Source: Ceratobasidium sp. AG-K (lineage: Eukaryota > Basidiomycota > Agaricomycetes > Cantharellales > Ceratobasidiaceae). From it: a DNA stretch of 64,000 nt. The stretch spans positions 62,001 to 126,000 of the forward strand of contig JAWNGF010000013.1 in assembly GCA_037039685.1 (NCBI GenBank). The letters are read 5' to 3'. A program made the translations under genes and the position numbers. Below, piece after piece: positions 21,401-30,233 of the stretch. A model generated the notes under the pieces. The model had not been told where the DNA came from. It saw nothing but the letters and a program-made list of their open reading frames with translations, and searched no databases. The stretch's first letter is position 1. The number at the start of each line of letters is the position of its first letter.

Positions 21401-21880
21401 TATAAATACTACTTTGATAAAGGAGCCAAAGAACCAGAAGAGATAAACCCGGGGGATAAAGTCTGGCTTAATCATCAGAACATTTCAACAGACAGACCCT
21501 CAGTAAAACTCTCCCACAAAGTTTTAGGCCCTTACAAAGTAATGGAAAAAGTAGGAACTCATGCCTTTAGACTGGAATTACCAAAATCAATGAAAGTTCA
21601 TCCTGTCTTCCACGTCATGCTGCTCAAGAAATTCCACTCTGATCCCCACGGCCACGAACCCGCTCAACCAGCCCCTATTGTCACACAAGATGGGGAGGAA
21701 GAATGGGAAGTCGAAGAGATCCTTAATTCCAAGAAAATCCGCCGTCAACTCCACTATTACGTTAAGTGGAAAGGATACTCTCATGCAGACAACTCTTGGC
21801 AGTCAAAGGAAGATCTCAAGAACGCTCCTGAACTGGTTGATAAATTTCACAAACTCCACCCCACCGCGCCAGGCCCTTAG
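18482..21880 (+). CDS. pol: C2 Pol polyprotein, intact
   Basis: 1132 codons from the first ATG; the frame is open further back to the slip site at 18425, so it is probably made as Gag-Pol. Protease motif is DCGA at residues 46-49, unusual for the D-S/T-G class. Reverse transcriptase has YIDD at 359-362; RNase H has ETDASG. Integrase has a zinc-binding region (HDNITAGH, CETC) and DDE residues near 785, 845 and 881; the context of the last is SELANQ where C1 and C3 have SERANQ. GPY/F module and a chromodomain with KWKGY and DNSWQ end the protein. It copies element RNA to DNA and integrates it; it may also mobilise defective relatives. Confidence 0.96.
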   Translation: MDELEIMSISNENQLYLDFTAHPLVTAPGSKSVNRSKRFSGQALLDCGATSCFINPSLAKEANLPLFQHEKPKTLRVIDGREVSSGKVTHYTKFKLVMGTHSSEIECHVTNIGRHPIVLGMSWLKKHNPQINWKNRTIAYTSEFCSKNCLEVPSTLQIAAETTLPEEYKEFADVFDESRLEELPPHRPTDITLDLLPEAKLKHGPIYKTSPAEDKEMKKVLETLIRRGHIQISKSPLASRVLFVKKPHPEDPNNPELRFCVDYRYVNSLCKFNASGIPLLDQWLRALEGFVIGTTLDLAQGFHQTRIAAGHEWKTAFKTQYGMYEWKVMPFGLKNAPSSFQSLMNSIFRDIMGVFVLVYIDDIFVFSKRVEDHPGHVKEVLRRLREHKLIAKLKKCKFHQTKLDWVGLVISNKGIETDQEKVTAAMNWKAPKNVKQVQEFLGFVNFYRRFIQDFAGKARPLYNLLKKDQKWQWTSKEQEAMNALKEALKVAPVMMQPDQNKEFFLETDASGFATGAVLSQKDEEGKLHPVAFLSKSLNPAERNYDIFDKELLAIIRAFKEWRHLLQGTEKAIQVITDHKNLEYFSSSKQLNQRQIRWMNFLVDFNFQILYRPGSQNKKADILSRRYDLEPLGGVENQVLLKPDIFISAITPDQEINDLIREAILEDPRLEEAHNKLRNGEKVKDWEYREGLLMFKGKIFVPKDETIRNLILESRHDNITAGHPGQTRTLELVSRTYYWPTMKKFVNSYVSHCETCIRIKPSNQLPTGLLRPLHIPERPWEEISYDMIIGLPESEGYDAILTVVDRFSKMAHYLPCKSTATAVDIANIFIANIWKLHGTPKATVSDRGSTFNSKFIRHLYKRLDVKPTFSTAYHPRTDGQSELANQVVEVFIRAFVNHRQNDWVALLPMAEFAYNNGIQASTGKTPFQICQGFNPRMNIGEESDYTVPEADAHAEFLLKGYDEVKAALILANQSYKYYFDKGAKEPEEINPGDKVWLNHQNISTDRPSVKLSHKVLGPYKVMEKVGTHAFRLELPKSMKVHPVFHVMLLKKFHSDPHGHEPAQPAPIVTQDGEEEWEVEEILNSKKIRRQLHYYVKWKGYSHADNSWQSKEDLKNAPELVDKFHKLHPTAPGP

Positions 21881-21890
21881 GAGGGGGTAA

Positions 21891-22304
21891 TGTCATGAGC
21901 TGACTAAGCTCAGACATTTTATTCTGATTTTATATCTTTTTTTCCGAACACTTTCCTTTGATGGTACAAATGTCCTCTGGCGCTTAACTTGTATCATGTG
22001 ATGTATTTGTCTTTCCATTTGATATTGGTGATGCTTCCGGAACTTCCAGAATGTCGAGTCATATCTCTTATCTCGCTTATCATCGGTTGTACTCGGCTTT
22101 CCCACACTGATAGATGATGACGTGGCATTGATCCCTCATGTATATAAACCCAGAGGTCAAGCCGGTTAACGACAAGGCTTGACCTCCTCTCCATTAGGAC
22201 TTGCCCAATTAACATCCTTTCACTATCACCACTCCTTGGGTTCTAAGACTTGTCTAAGTCGAACCCCTTAACCTTCATATACCTAATTGATCCAAGTCGG
22301 GACA
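21891..22304 (+). repeat. Family C 3' LTR (C2), 414 bp
   Basis: Follows the polypurine tract GGAGGGGGTAA. Two differences from the 5' LTR; neither is a CpG transition. The TSD ATTGC follows, then the remainder of the A LTR. Confidence 0.95.
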
Positions 22305-22351
22305 ATTGCGGCTTGTCCCATAGCCACCAAGAAGAAGCTTACGACAGTTTG

Positions 22352-24998
22352 CCCGTTCTGACTGTCCATCTGTCCTTGGATGGTAGGCTGTGCTGAAGGT
22401 AGGTTTTACGTCCAACCGTTTGTACAGATGTCTAATGAACTTTGAGTTGAAAGTGGATCCTCTATCTGAGACTGTTGCTTTTGGGGTGCCGTGAAGTTTC
22501 CAAATGTTTGCAACAAAGATATTGGCTATGTCTATTGCCGTGGCCGTTGATTTGCAAGGGAGGTAGTGTGCCATCTTGGAGAACCGATCTACCACTGTCA
22601 AGATTGCGTCATATCCTTCTGATTCTGGGAGCCCTACAATCATGTCATAGGAGATCTCTTCCCAAGGTCTCTCAGGAATATGTAAAGGACGCAGTAGTCC
22701 TGTGGGGAGTTGGTTCGATGGTTTAACACGAATGCATGTTTTGCAGTGTGACACATAAGAGTTGACAAATTTCTTCATGGTTGGCCAGTAGTAAGTTCTT
22801 GAGACCAATTCCAATGTTCTTGCTTGTCCAGGATGCCCAGCTGTAATATTGTCATGGCGCAATTCCAATATCAGGTTTCTGACGGTTTCATCCTTGGGGA
22901 CAAAGATCTTTCCTTTGAACATTAGGAGTCCTTCTCTGTATTCCCAATCTTTGACTTTTTCTCCGTTTCTCAGCTTATTGTGGGCTTCCTCTAATCTGGG
23001 ATCTTCGAGGATTGCTTCTCTGATTAGATCGTTAATCTCCTGGTCAGGGGTAATAGCCGAAATAAAAATGTCTGGTTTGAGGAGAACTTGGTTCTCTACC
23101 CCCCCCAAAGGTTCTAGGTCATATCGTCTCGAGAGAATGTCTGCTTTTTTGTTTTGGTTCCCTGGCCTGTACAAGATTTGGAAGTTGAAGTCCACCAAGA
23201 AATTCATCCAGCGGATTTGGCGTTGGTTCAATTGCTTGGATGATGAGAAGTATTCCAAATTTTTGTGATCTGTTATCACTTGGATGGCTTTTTCTGTGCC
23301 TTGAAGTAAGTGCCGCCATTCTTTGAAGGCTCTAATGATTGCCAATAATTCTTTGTCAAAAATGTCGTAGTTTCGTTCAGCCGGATTTAGTGATTTAGAA
23401 AGAAAGGCTACAGGGTGTAATTTCCCTTCTTCATCCTTCTGAGATAAAACTGCTCCTGTGGCAAATCCTGACGCATCTGTCTCAAGGAAAAATTCCTTAT
23501 TTGGATCGGGCTGCATCATTACAGGTGCCACCTTCAGAGCTTCTTTTAGCGCATTCATGGCCTCTTGTTCTTTGCTTGTCCACTGCCATTTTTGATCCTT
23601 CTTTAGTAGGTTATATAGAGGTCTGGCCTTGCCGGCAAAGTCTTGAATGAATCTTCGATAGAAATTGACGAATCCTAGGAACTCTTGAACTTGTTTGACA
23701 TTCTTGGGTGCTTTCCAATTCATAGCCGCCGTGACCTTTTCCTGATCCGTTTCGATTCCTTTATTGGAAATGACCAATCCTACCCAGTCCAGTTTGGTTT
23801 GGTGGAACTTGCATTTCCTCAATTTTGCAATCAACTTGTGCTCCCTTAGTCTTCTTAGCACCTCTTTCACGTGTCCTGGGTGATCTTCGACTCGTTTAGA
23901 AAAGACGAAGATATCATCAATGTATACAAGTACGAAAACCCCCATAATGTCCCTGAATATAGAGTTCATTAGGGACTGGAAGCTTGATGGAGCGTTTTTG
24001 AGACCGAAGGGCATGACTTTCCACTCATACATGCCGTATTGAGTTTTGAATGCTGTTTTCCATTCATGGCCTGCTGCTATTCGAGTTTGATGGAATCCCT
24101 GTGCCAAGTCCAGAGTGGTGCCAATGACAAATCCTTCCAGGGCCCTTAACCATTGATCCAGTAGAGGTATTCCACTTGTGTTGAATTTGCATAGCGAATT
24201 CACATATCTGTAGTCAACGCAAAAGCGTAACTCTGGGTTGTTTGGATCTTCTGGATGTGGTTTTTTGACAAATAGAACCCGGGAAGCCAAAGGAGACTTA
24301 GAAATCTGAATGTGTCCCCTTCGGATAAGGGTTTCTAGTACTTTCTTCATTTCTTTGTCTTCAGCTGGGGATGTTTTGTAAATAGGGCCGTGCTTTAGTT
24401 TAGCTTCTGGCAGGAGATCGAGCGTAATGTCAGTTGGCCTGTGAGGTGGGAGTTCTTCTAATCTGGACTCGTCGAATACATCTACAAACTCTTTGTATTC
24501 CTCTGGTAAAGTAGTTTCGGCTGCAATTTGGAGTGTCGATGGGATTTCTAGGCAGTTTCTTGAGCAGAATTCGCTTGTGTATGCAATTGTCCTATTTTTC
24601 CAATTAATTTGTGGGTTATGTTTCTTGAGCCATGACATCCCGAGTACGATGGGGTGTCTTCCAATGTTTGTGACATGACATTCTATTTCGCTGGAATGTG
24701 TTCCCATGACAAGTTTAAATTTGGTATAGTGGGTGACTTTTCCAGACGAAACTTCTCGCCCGTCTATAACTCGCAGGGTCTTTGGTTTATTGTGTTGGAA
24801 AAGGGGAAGGTTTGCCTCTTTTGCTAGGGAAGGGTTGATGAAACAGGAGGTTGCGCCACAATCAAGGAGTGCTTGTCCAGAGAATTTTTTTGATCTGTTA
24901 ACTGACTTAGAACCAGGAGCCGTAGCTAGTGGATGAGCGGTGAAATCAAGGTATAATTGGTTTTCATTTGATATTGACATGATTTCTAGTTCATCCAT
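22352..24998 (-). pseudogene. pol: C3 Pol N-terminal part: protease to integrase
   Basis: Reads from MDELEIMS at 24998 down to SERAN at 22352, where the A LTR interrupts; integrase continues at 14936. Contains the DCGA protease motif, reverse transcriptase with YIDD, RNase H and the integrase DDE residues. No internal stop. The frame is open upstream to the slip site at 25055-25061. After the break the frame runs a few codons into the inserted LTR and C2 LTR and stops at about 22275. Confidence 0.94.
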
Positions 24999-25014
24999 AT
25001 TACTAGCTAATATA

Positions 25015-25061
25015 TCACCGAGTACTTGGCTCCTTAATAAGCCTCGGTGACGTCTTTTCCC
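25015..25061 (-). promoter_or_regulatory. Gag-Pol -1 frameshift signal of C3
   Basis: Minus-strand GGGAAAA (25055-25061), 4-nt spacer, then perfect 8-bp arms at 25043-25050 and 25015-25022. Same design as C2. Confidence 0.75.
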
Positions 25062-26386
25062 GATTCGATGTCTGAAGAGATTTCTTCAATCTGAGCTTCA
25101 AACCCTGAGGCTGTGTTCTTGGAAGGACAGACTCTTGCTGAGTGTCCCTTGCCGCCGCAGGTGAAGCATATCATTGGTCCCTTTCCTTTTCCATCAAGAT
25201 CCATTGCATTAGGGTCTTTAGCAGGAGTGGATGATTTGGGTGTTTGAATGATAGGAGCATTGAAGGTACTGGTTTGGGTGTCTTTTTGAATTGCTCCAAA
25301 AGGGACGTTTCCTTTTGTCCCATCGTCCCAGGAGATCTGTGGAACTGGACGGCCCTTGGCGTTTCTAGTAATGCTTGAGATTTTGCCGTATTGCACCCCC
25401 CCTGTAGGTTTTGACATAAAGACACGATCATTTACGTTGAATCTTTGACCCAGTGAGGTGCTTGGAGTGCTTGTGGTTGTCTTGGAAGTAGTTTGTTTCG
25501 AAGTGCTGGTTTGTGGGCTTTGCAATTTCTTCGGTGCATTAATGGCATTCATTGTGGAGTCAATTTCCAGGGCTCTTTCGCGAACTTGGTTGAATGTCCT
25601 TGTTGCTTCATGGGGTTTAAAGTTCTGTGACACCATGGCCATCTTGATTTCATCTTTAAGACCGTCGTAGAAATCATCACAAAGTACTCGATCAGTGTAT
25701 CCGAGTACCGATGAATAAGTAACAAAGTCTCGTAGATAATCTTGAACACAGTTCTTCTGGATCAATTTCTTGTATAGTTGTCTATATCGGTCGATCTTGT
25801 GAACGTCGCCAAACCTAGCTTGCATTTCGTTCCAGAACTCATCCATGTCATGTAGCCAATTTGTCGCTCCCCGTCTTGCCGTGTCTACATCAATTCCAGG
25901 TTGCATCCATACATAAGCAGGCCCCTTGCAATAACCCATGATATAAGTGATTTTTTGTTCTGTGGTTGCTTGTGGGGATGTATGATTTATGTATAAAGTA
26001 CATTGCGACTTAAACTCATCAAATTTGTCTACATCTCCAGATAATTCTTCTGGGGGATGCATTTTGAGTTTGTATCCTGGGGTGGTTGTTGACGCAGTGG
26101 TGGAGGGTGTTGCACCCAGGTTTGCAAGTGACTGAGACACCGCATTCATTAATTGGTGAAGGGGTGCAATTTGTGCAGTTTGATTTTGAACTGCAAGGAT
26201 ATCTGCAACGTTATTGTCGATTCCCTGTTCTAGGGTAGAGGTGATACCATTTAAGGCATTAATATGACCGTTAATTTTTCGCACTTCGTCTATTAAGGCA
26301 TTGATTGCATGTGCAACTACATCGGGTCCGGATGTTGCTGAAATTTGGGTAAATCCCTCTTGACTAGGTGATGGGGCTCTCGACAT
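25034..26386 (-). CDS. gag: C3 Gag
   Basis: 450 residues, intact, ATG at 26386. Same domain order as C2 Gag: core region, Thr/Ser linker, CCHC knuckle CFTCGGKGHSARVC. Some substitutions relative to C1 and C2 (for example EELSGD for EEFSGD, KNCVQ for KNSVQ). Confidence 0.94.
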   Translation of the reverse strand: MSRAPSPSQEGFTQISATSGPDVVAHAINALIDEVRKINGHINALNGITSTLEQGIDNNVADILAVQNQTAQIAPLHQLMNAVSQSLANLGATPSTTASTTTPGYKLKMHPPEELSGDVDKFDEFKSQCTLYINHTSPQATTEQKITYIMGYCKGPAYVWMQPGIDVDTARRGATNWLHDMDEFWNEMQARFGDVHKIDRYRQLYKKLIQKNCVQDYLRDFVTYSSVLGYTDRVLCDDFYDGLKDEIKMAMVSQNFKPHEATRTFNQVRERALEIDSTMNAINAPKKLQSPQTSTSKQTTSKTTTSTPSTSLGQRFNVNDRVFMSKPTGGVQYGKISSITRNAKGRPVPQISWDDGTKGNVPFGAIQKDTQTSTFNAPIIQTPKSSTPAKDPNAMDLDGKGKGPMICFTCGGKGHSARVCPSKNTASGFEAQIEEISSDIESGKDVTEAY

Positions 26387-26410
26387 ATTGGAGTGGGGAG
26401 AAAGGTAGAT

Positions 26411-27222
26411 TTATTGGGATCCAAGGCTGTACAAAATATCACGGATTCTTCTTTGAACCCTTCTGTCTTTAATGATGCGCAAACTTCTCAAAAATACCAA
26501 TTCAAGATTTTCGTCTTCCAAGAACAACGCGTTAATTACTCCTAGTTCGTCGTACTGTTCGTATATGTAGTTGCGATGAACGTCTTCAATAAAGAGTTTT
26601 AGGGACTCTAGTCTGAGTTGTTCCCTGTGTTGTTCCTGTGTGAGTTGAGGTCTTGGTCCCACTGAAAAGGGTTGGGTGCGATGGTATTAAGGTGATTTAG
26701 AAGGCGGTAATCCTGGTTAATAGGAATACGCACTTCTGCTGCGAGATGGCAGTATTTGCCCTTGATTTTGTCTTTAAGGGTTTTGATAGTGCGCCACTGA
26801 CGTTTGTCGTTGTTGATGAGGTTTTCGACCTTTCGAGTGTGTTTTTCTTGGATTTTAATAAGTTGGTCGCAATTTTCGATCAAGACGCGGGTTTGTTCTT
26901 GCAAGCGCTCGACTTCGATATTGGTGTCAGTTAGATTTATGCTTTGGACACGATCTTGATCGGCTTGTTGCTTGTTTGTGTTGTCGAGGTTTATTTCAAT
27001 GAACTCGAGCCTTGAATGAAGAGCTTGATAATCGGCTTCGAGTTGATTGTGGTTTTCGTCGTTTCTGGTACGTTTGACCCTTAAATCCTCTGCTTGTTCG
27101 ACTTGATCTTCTTCTAGTACTTCAATTCGACTGTTTAATTCGTCGACTTTGGTGTCTAGATCAAGTACGAAATCTTTTAGTCTAAAGACTGCTTCGCAGA
27201 GGCTAAAAAATGCGGGGAACAC
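26411..27222 (-). CDS. C3 ORF0: ATG-less coiled-coil frame, intact
   Basis: Coiled-coil frame 27222-26608 (204 codons) plus overlapping -1 frame 26662-26411 (83 codons). Minus-strand CCCTTTT (26665-26671) is in the same slippage phase as in C1 and would join them. As in the other copies no ATG opens the frame. The Arg-rich end (RRVQRRIRDIL) lies 24 nt before the gag ATG. Function unknown; coding status inferred only from openness in three copies. Confidence 0.5.
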
Positions 27223-27694
27223 TTTTAAGGTTAATTAGTTAGTTACTAATTAGTTCCTTTTTAGTGCGTACTGATGGAAACGACGAGTAGATGTGGTTCT
27301 TGATGGATGAGAGTGTTAACTTGGGTGGTGCTCCGACCACTTTCCAGTTTTGCTTGAGAGGACCTGGCTTCCCCGAGATGTTGATTTGGATGTGAAGGGT
27401 GCTAGACGCTAAGCTTTTGCTTTATATACTCCTTATCTGATCTTATCAGTTATCAACAGCCTTGGGCGGGCGTGATAGCGACAGTGTATAACAGAGTAAG
27501 GGTGTATTTAGCTGACTAAAGCCGCTATGACCCGAAAGAGGATAACGATTGGGTTCACTGACAGCGTATAGCGACGTGGGACTACTGGTCTATATCAAGT
27601 ATAGCTCTTCGTCCGTTGTACTATGCCCGTTTTCCCATGTACGTTCTATCTACTTGGTGGAAAAGCAGGAGCTTTAGGGCTGATGCTTTTTAAA
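27223..27694 (-). promoter_or_regulatory. C3 leader (minus strand)
   Basis: Non-coding leader matching C1 and C2. One ATG appears near 27636, where the other copies read ACACGGG and C3 reads ACATGGG on the sense strand, a CpG to TpG change. The internal TATATAAA near 27422 is retained. Confidence 0.4.
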
Positions 27695-27706
27695 AAGGCT
27701 TGACCT
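27695..27706 (-). other. Primer-binding site of C3 (self-priming type)
   Basis: Minus-strand AGGTCAAGCCTT, 2 nt from the LTR, complementary to the LTR dodecamer AAGGCTTGACCT. Confidence 0.75.
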
Positions 27707-27708
27707 AA

Positions 27709-28123
27709 TGTCCCGACTTGGGTCAATTAGGTGTGTAAGAGTTGAGGGGTTCGACTGTAGGAAGTCCTAGAACCCAAGGAATGGTGATAGTTAAGAGGAT
27801 TTGATTTAAGCAAGTCCTAATGGAGAGGAGGTCAAGCCTTGTCGTTAACCGGCTTGACCTCTAGGTTTATATACATGAGGGATCAATGCCACGTCATCAT
27901 CTATCAGTGTGGGAAAGCCGAGTACAACCGATGATAAGCGAGATAAGAGACATGACTCGACATTCTGGAAGTTCCGGAAGCATCACCAATATCAAATGAA
28001 AAGACAAATACATCACATGATACAAGTTAAGCGCCAGAGGACATTTGTACCAAAAAAGGAAAGTGTTCGGAAAAAAAGATATAAAATCAGAATAAAATGT
28101 CTGAGCTTAGTCAGCTCATGACA
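27709..28123 (-). repeat. Family C 5' LTR (C3), 415 bp
   Basis: Identical by eye to the LTR at 13760-14174, although C3 is the outermost C element of the nest. The TSD CCGAC follows at 28124. Confidence 0.95.
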
Positions 28124-28128
28124 CCGAC

Positions 28129-28209
28129 CAACAAGTTGCTGATGTGCTTACCAAGCCACTCGGATGCATCAAATTCCCCGGTTTTGTTACTGGGATGGGA
28201 ATGTCTTAA
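28129..28209 (+). pseudogene. pol: Copia P Pol C-terminal end
   Basis: Resumes the frame left at 13759: QQVADVLTKPLG, the conserved end of Copia polyproteins, then a TAA at 28207-28209. With the RNase H fragment it shows that about 14.4 kb of younger elements sit between adjacent codons. Confidence 0.88.
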
Positions 28210-28250
28210 TTCTTAATTCATTTCATTTCCCGCATAATCCTGAGTGGGTG

Positions 28251-28606
28251 TGTTGAATATTCAGTCTTATACGTGTATATATGTGTGTCACATGATAGTG
28301 TTCCACATGGACTTGCGCTTCAGGGAAATTTTATCCTCAGTTCTCTACTCTCAAGTAGCATGAGCTGAGGTATAGTCTAGATTTTATCTTTTATATTCTT
28401 TTGCTTATATTACCTGTAGTTACATCGATTTCCAGGTATATACATGCACAGTTCTCTACTCTCAAGTAGCACGAGCTGAGTTACATCGATTTCCAGCTTG
28501 GCACTGCGCTTATCACAAAATACATCACCCTTGTAGTCCTACTTCCACTGCGTGGCTTAGCTAAGAAGCTCATTGAGTGCGAGACGTTCTCGGTAATATC
28601 TCAATA
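28251..28606 (+). repeat. Copia P LTR, 356 bp
   Basis: Starts TGTTGAATATTC and ends AATATCTCAATA, imperfect inverted ends. It lies after a Copia pol end and before a primer site and gag, so it may be shared by two head-to-tail Copia copies. It contains an internal duplication: CAGTTCTCTACTCTCAAGTA near 28340 and again near 28449, with TTACATCGATTTCCAG also repeated. Confidence 0.75.
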
Positions 28607-28620
28607 GGTTATGAGCCCTG
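28607..28620 (+). other. Copia primer-binding site, initiator tRNA-Met anticodon type
   Basis: GGTTATGAGCCCTG is complementary over 14 nt to the anticodon stem-loop of eukaryotic initiator tRNA-Met (CAGGGCUCAUAACC). This is the half-tRNA priming known for Drosophila copia and yeast Ty5, and differs from the self-priming of the gypsy elements here. Confidence 0.75.
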
Positions 28621-28664
28621 ATTGGCTCTCTTAGGCATTCACATCGTTTTATTACTTGCCCACC

Positions 28665-30233
28665 ATGTCTTCTGCGTCCTCAAACGGACAGCTCTCTACC
28701 CCAGAGCATTCGCCTCAACAACAACCAATCGAGGTCTCTCCTGATGTTACCGCATCTGAAGATGAGGTCTCACTTGACCTCCAACCCGAATTCGCCGATC
28801 CCGAACCAACAGGATTTGTCAACCCCGATTATTACGAGCAACTTGATATCGCTCTTCCCGGATCTCCAGTCACTGATCCAACCTACCAGCCACCTTATAT
28901 CAATTAATTACACACTCAGCTTGTCAATTCTGATTACGGAAGTGCACAATATCATCGACTACTTTCCGTTTTAGCTGATTACCAAAATCTACTTGATTTT
29001 TACAAACCTGACGAGGCTGCACAAATCACTCGTGAAGAAGCCGAGGCATTCAAACCTTTCCTCTTCAAACTCGAGCATGTCGGATACCCATCCCCGCCAC
29101 CCACTCCTATCGTCACATACGTCGTTTTGCAACCAATCACATACCAATTTCCCAACATGCAAGCTGTCGGCAATATTTCCGACAATAATTACAAGTTTCC
29201 GCCACTTTCTGGACGCAATAATTACCCAATTTGGAGCATTCAAGTACTAGATATGCTCATCAAAACTGAACTATGGGAATATGTTGGTGGAAATAATACC
29301 AACCATCTTGTAGTTATAGCTGCAATCCAACAGCAATTGACTGGTAATCAAGGTACTCATGTGGCTGTACCAGGCGTCGCAGGAGTTACTCAGCAAAACG
29401 TTGATGACTGGGAAAAGAACAATCGAAAAGCACTCGGAATAATTCGACGGCGCATAGATGCCGCCCCTATGATTCATGTGGCAAGACTCGACACAGCATC
29501 GGCAGTATGGGCCCGATTACGACAAGTCTATCAGACCATTGGCACAGCTGCCATGACATTACTCCGAAACCAATTTACCGGACTCCGCATGTCCGAATCA
29601 GACGATATGGAGGAACACATTAAGAAATTGCGTTCGATTTTCGATAAACTCAATACGGCACTCCTAGCCGAGGGTTCCAATCCAATAATTGAACTTGAAT
29701 TCATCCGACAATTACTTGCATCTTTGCCCGAATCTTGGCAATATTTGGTCTCAGTAATTGACCAAACAACTGTTCAAGGCGATAACGAAGGTATCCAGTT
29801 ATCTGCCAACATCACATCGCGTTTATTGGCGGAATATCATTGCCGTAAAGCTCAAACAAGCGAAAAAGTGTTTTTCGCATCAAATCGGCCTAATAACCGC
29901 CCTCAACAACAAGGAAACGCGTCAGATCGACTTAACAAACGATGCGATATTGCAACATCCTCGGGCACATCAAACGCGAATGTCGCAAGCCCGGAGGAGG
30001 CGCATACAAAGGCGGAAATCGATCAAACAACAACGGAAACAACTCAAATCGCAACGACAATGGCGGAAATCGAAATTTCAACAACAATTGAGGCCAAAAC
30101 AACAACCCAGGTGGACAAAACAATCGAAATCGTAATAATGGTAACCAGAATCGGGGCAGCAACTCTGGAAATCAAGGGGGAAATCGAAATCAACAACAAA
30201 CAAACACCCCACAGCCGCAAACAGCGCATATAG
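28665..30233 (+). pseudogene. gag: Copia P Gag, broken
   Basis: Starts MSSASSNGQ at 28665. TAA at 28905-28907 interrupts a frame that otherwise runs on through the Copia-type Gag domain (NNYPIWSIQVLDMLIKTELW, then a leucine-rich region to about 29830). The CCHC knuckle (CNILGHIKREC) is displaced by a one-base deletion near 29950 (GATATTGC where GATTATTGC is expected). An Asn/Gly/Gln-rich tail follows in the shifted frame with a TGA near 30093. The shifted frame leads straight into the pol region. CpG content looks normal here, unlike downstream. Confidence 0.85.

Larger units (their letters stand above)
15356..22304 (+). mobile_element. Family C chromovirus C2, full length
   Basis: A 6.95-kb element with 414-bp LTRs that differ at two positions, inserted in the solo A LTR (TSD ATTGC at 15351-15355 and 22305-22309). 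Gag and Pol are intact. ORF0 carries a stop. It is the youngest layer of a four-level nest (Copia P, C3, A LTR, C2). Confidence 0.97.
14937..22346 (+). repeat. Solo family A LTR split by C2
   Basis: Left part 14937-15355 and right part 22310-22346 rejoin into a 456-bp A LTR (TGTTGTGAGC to TTACGACA) flanked by the TSD GTTTG. No A coding sequence is attached, so the two LTRs of an A element recombined after insertion into C3 and before C2 arrived. The first bases read TGTTGTGAGCT, a CpG-decayed form of TGTCGTGAGCC. Confidence 0.92.
13760..28123 (-). mobile_element. Family C chromovirus C3 (minus strand), interrupted
   Basis: Full C element in reverse, flanked by CCGAC (13755-13759 and 28124-28128). 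Its two 415-bp LTRs appear identical. It is split in pol by a family A LTR (TSD GTTTG at 14932-14936 and 22347-22351), which itself contains C2. Apart from that insertion, gag and pol contain no stops. Confidence 0.96.

Noticed and set aside
23119..23319. Short conserved frames inside family C RNase H (also 8954 and 20161)
   Set aside because: Conserved only because the overlapping pol is conserved between recent copies.
28330..28500. Tandem repeat array or CRISPR-like structure in the Copia LTR
   Set aside because: Only two copies of each short block with an unequal spacer; a simple local duplication.
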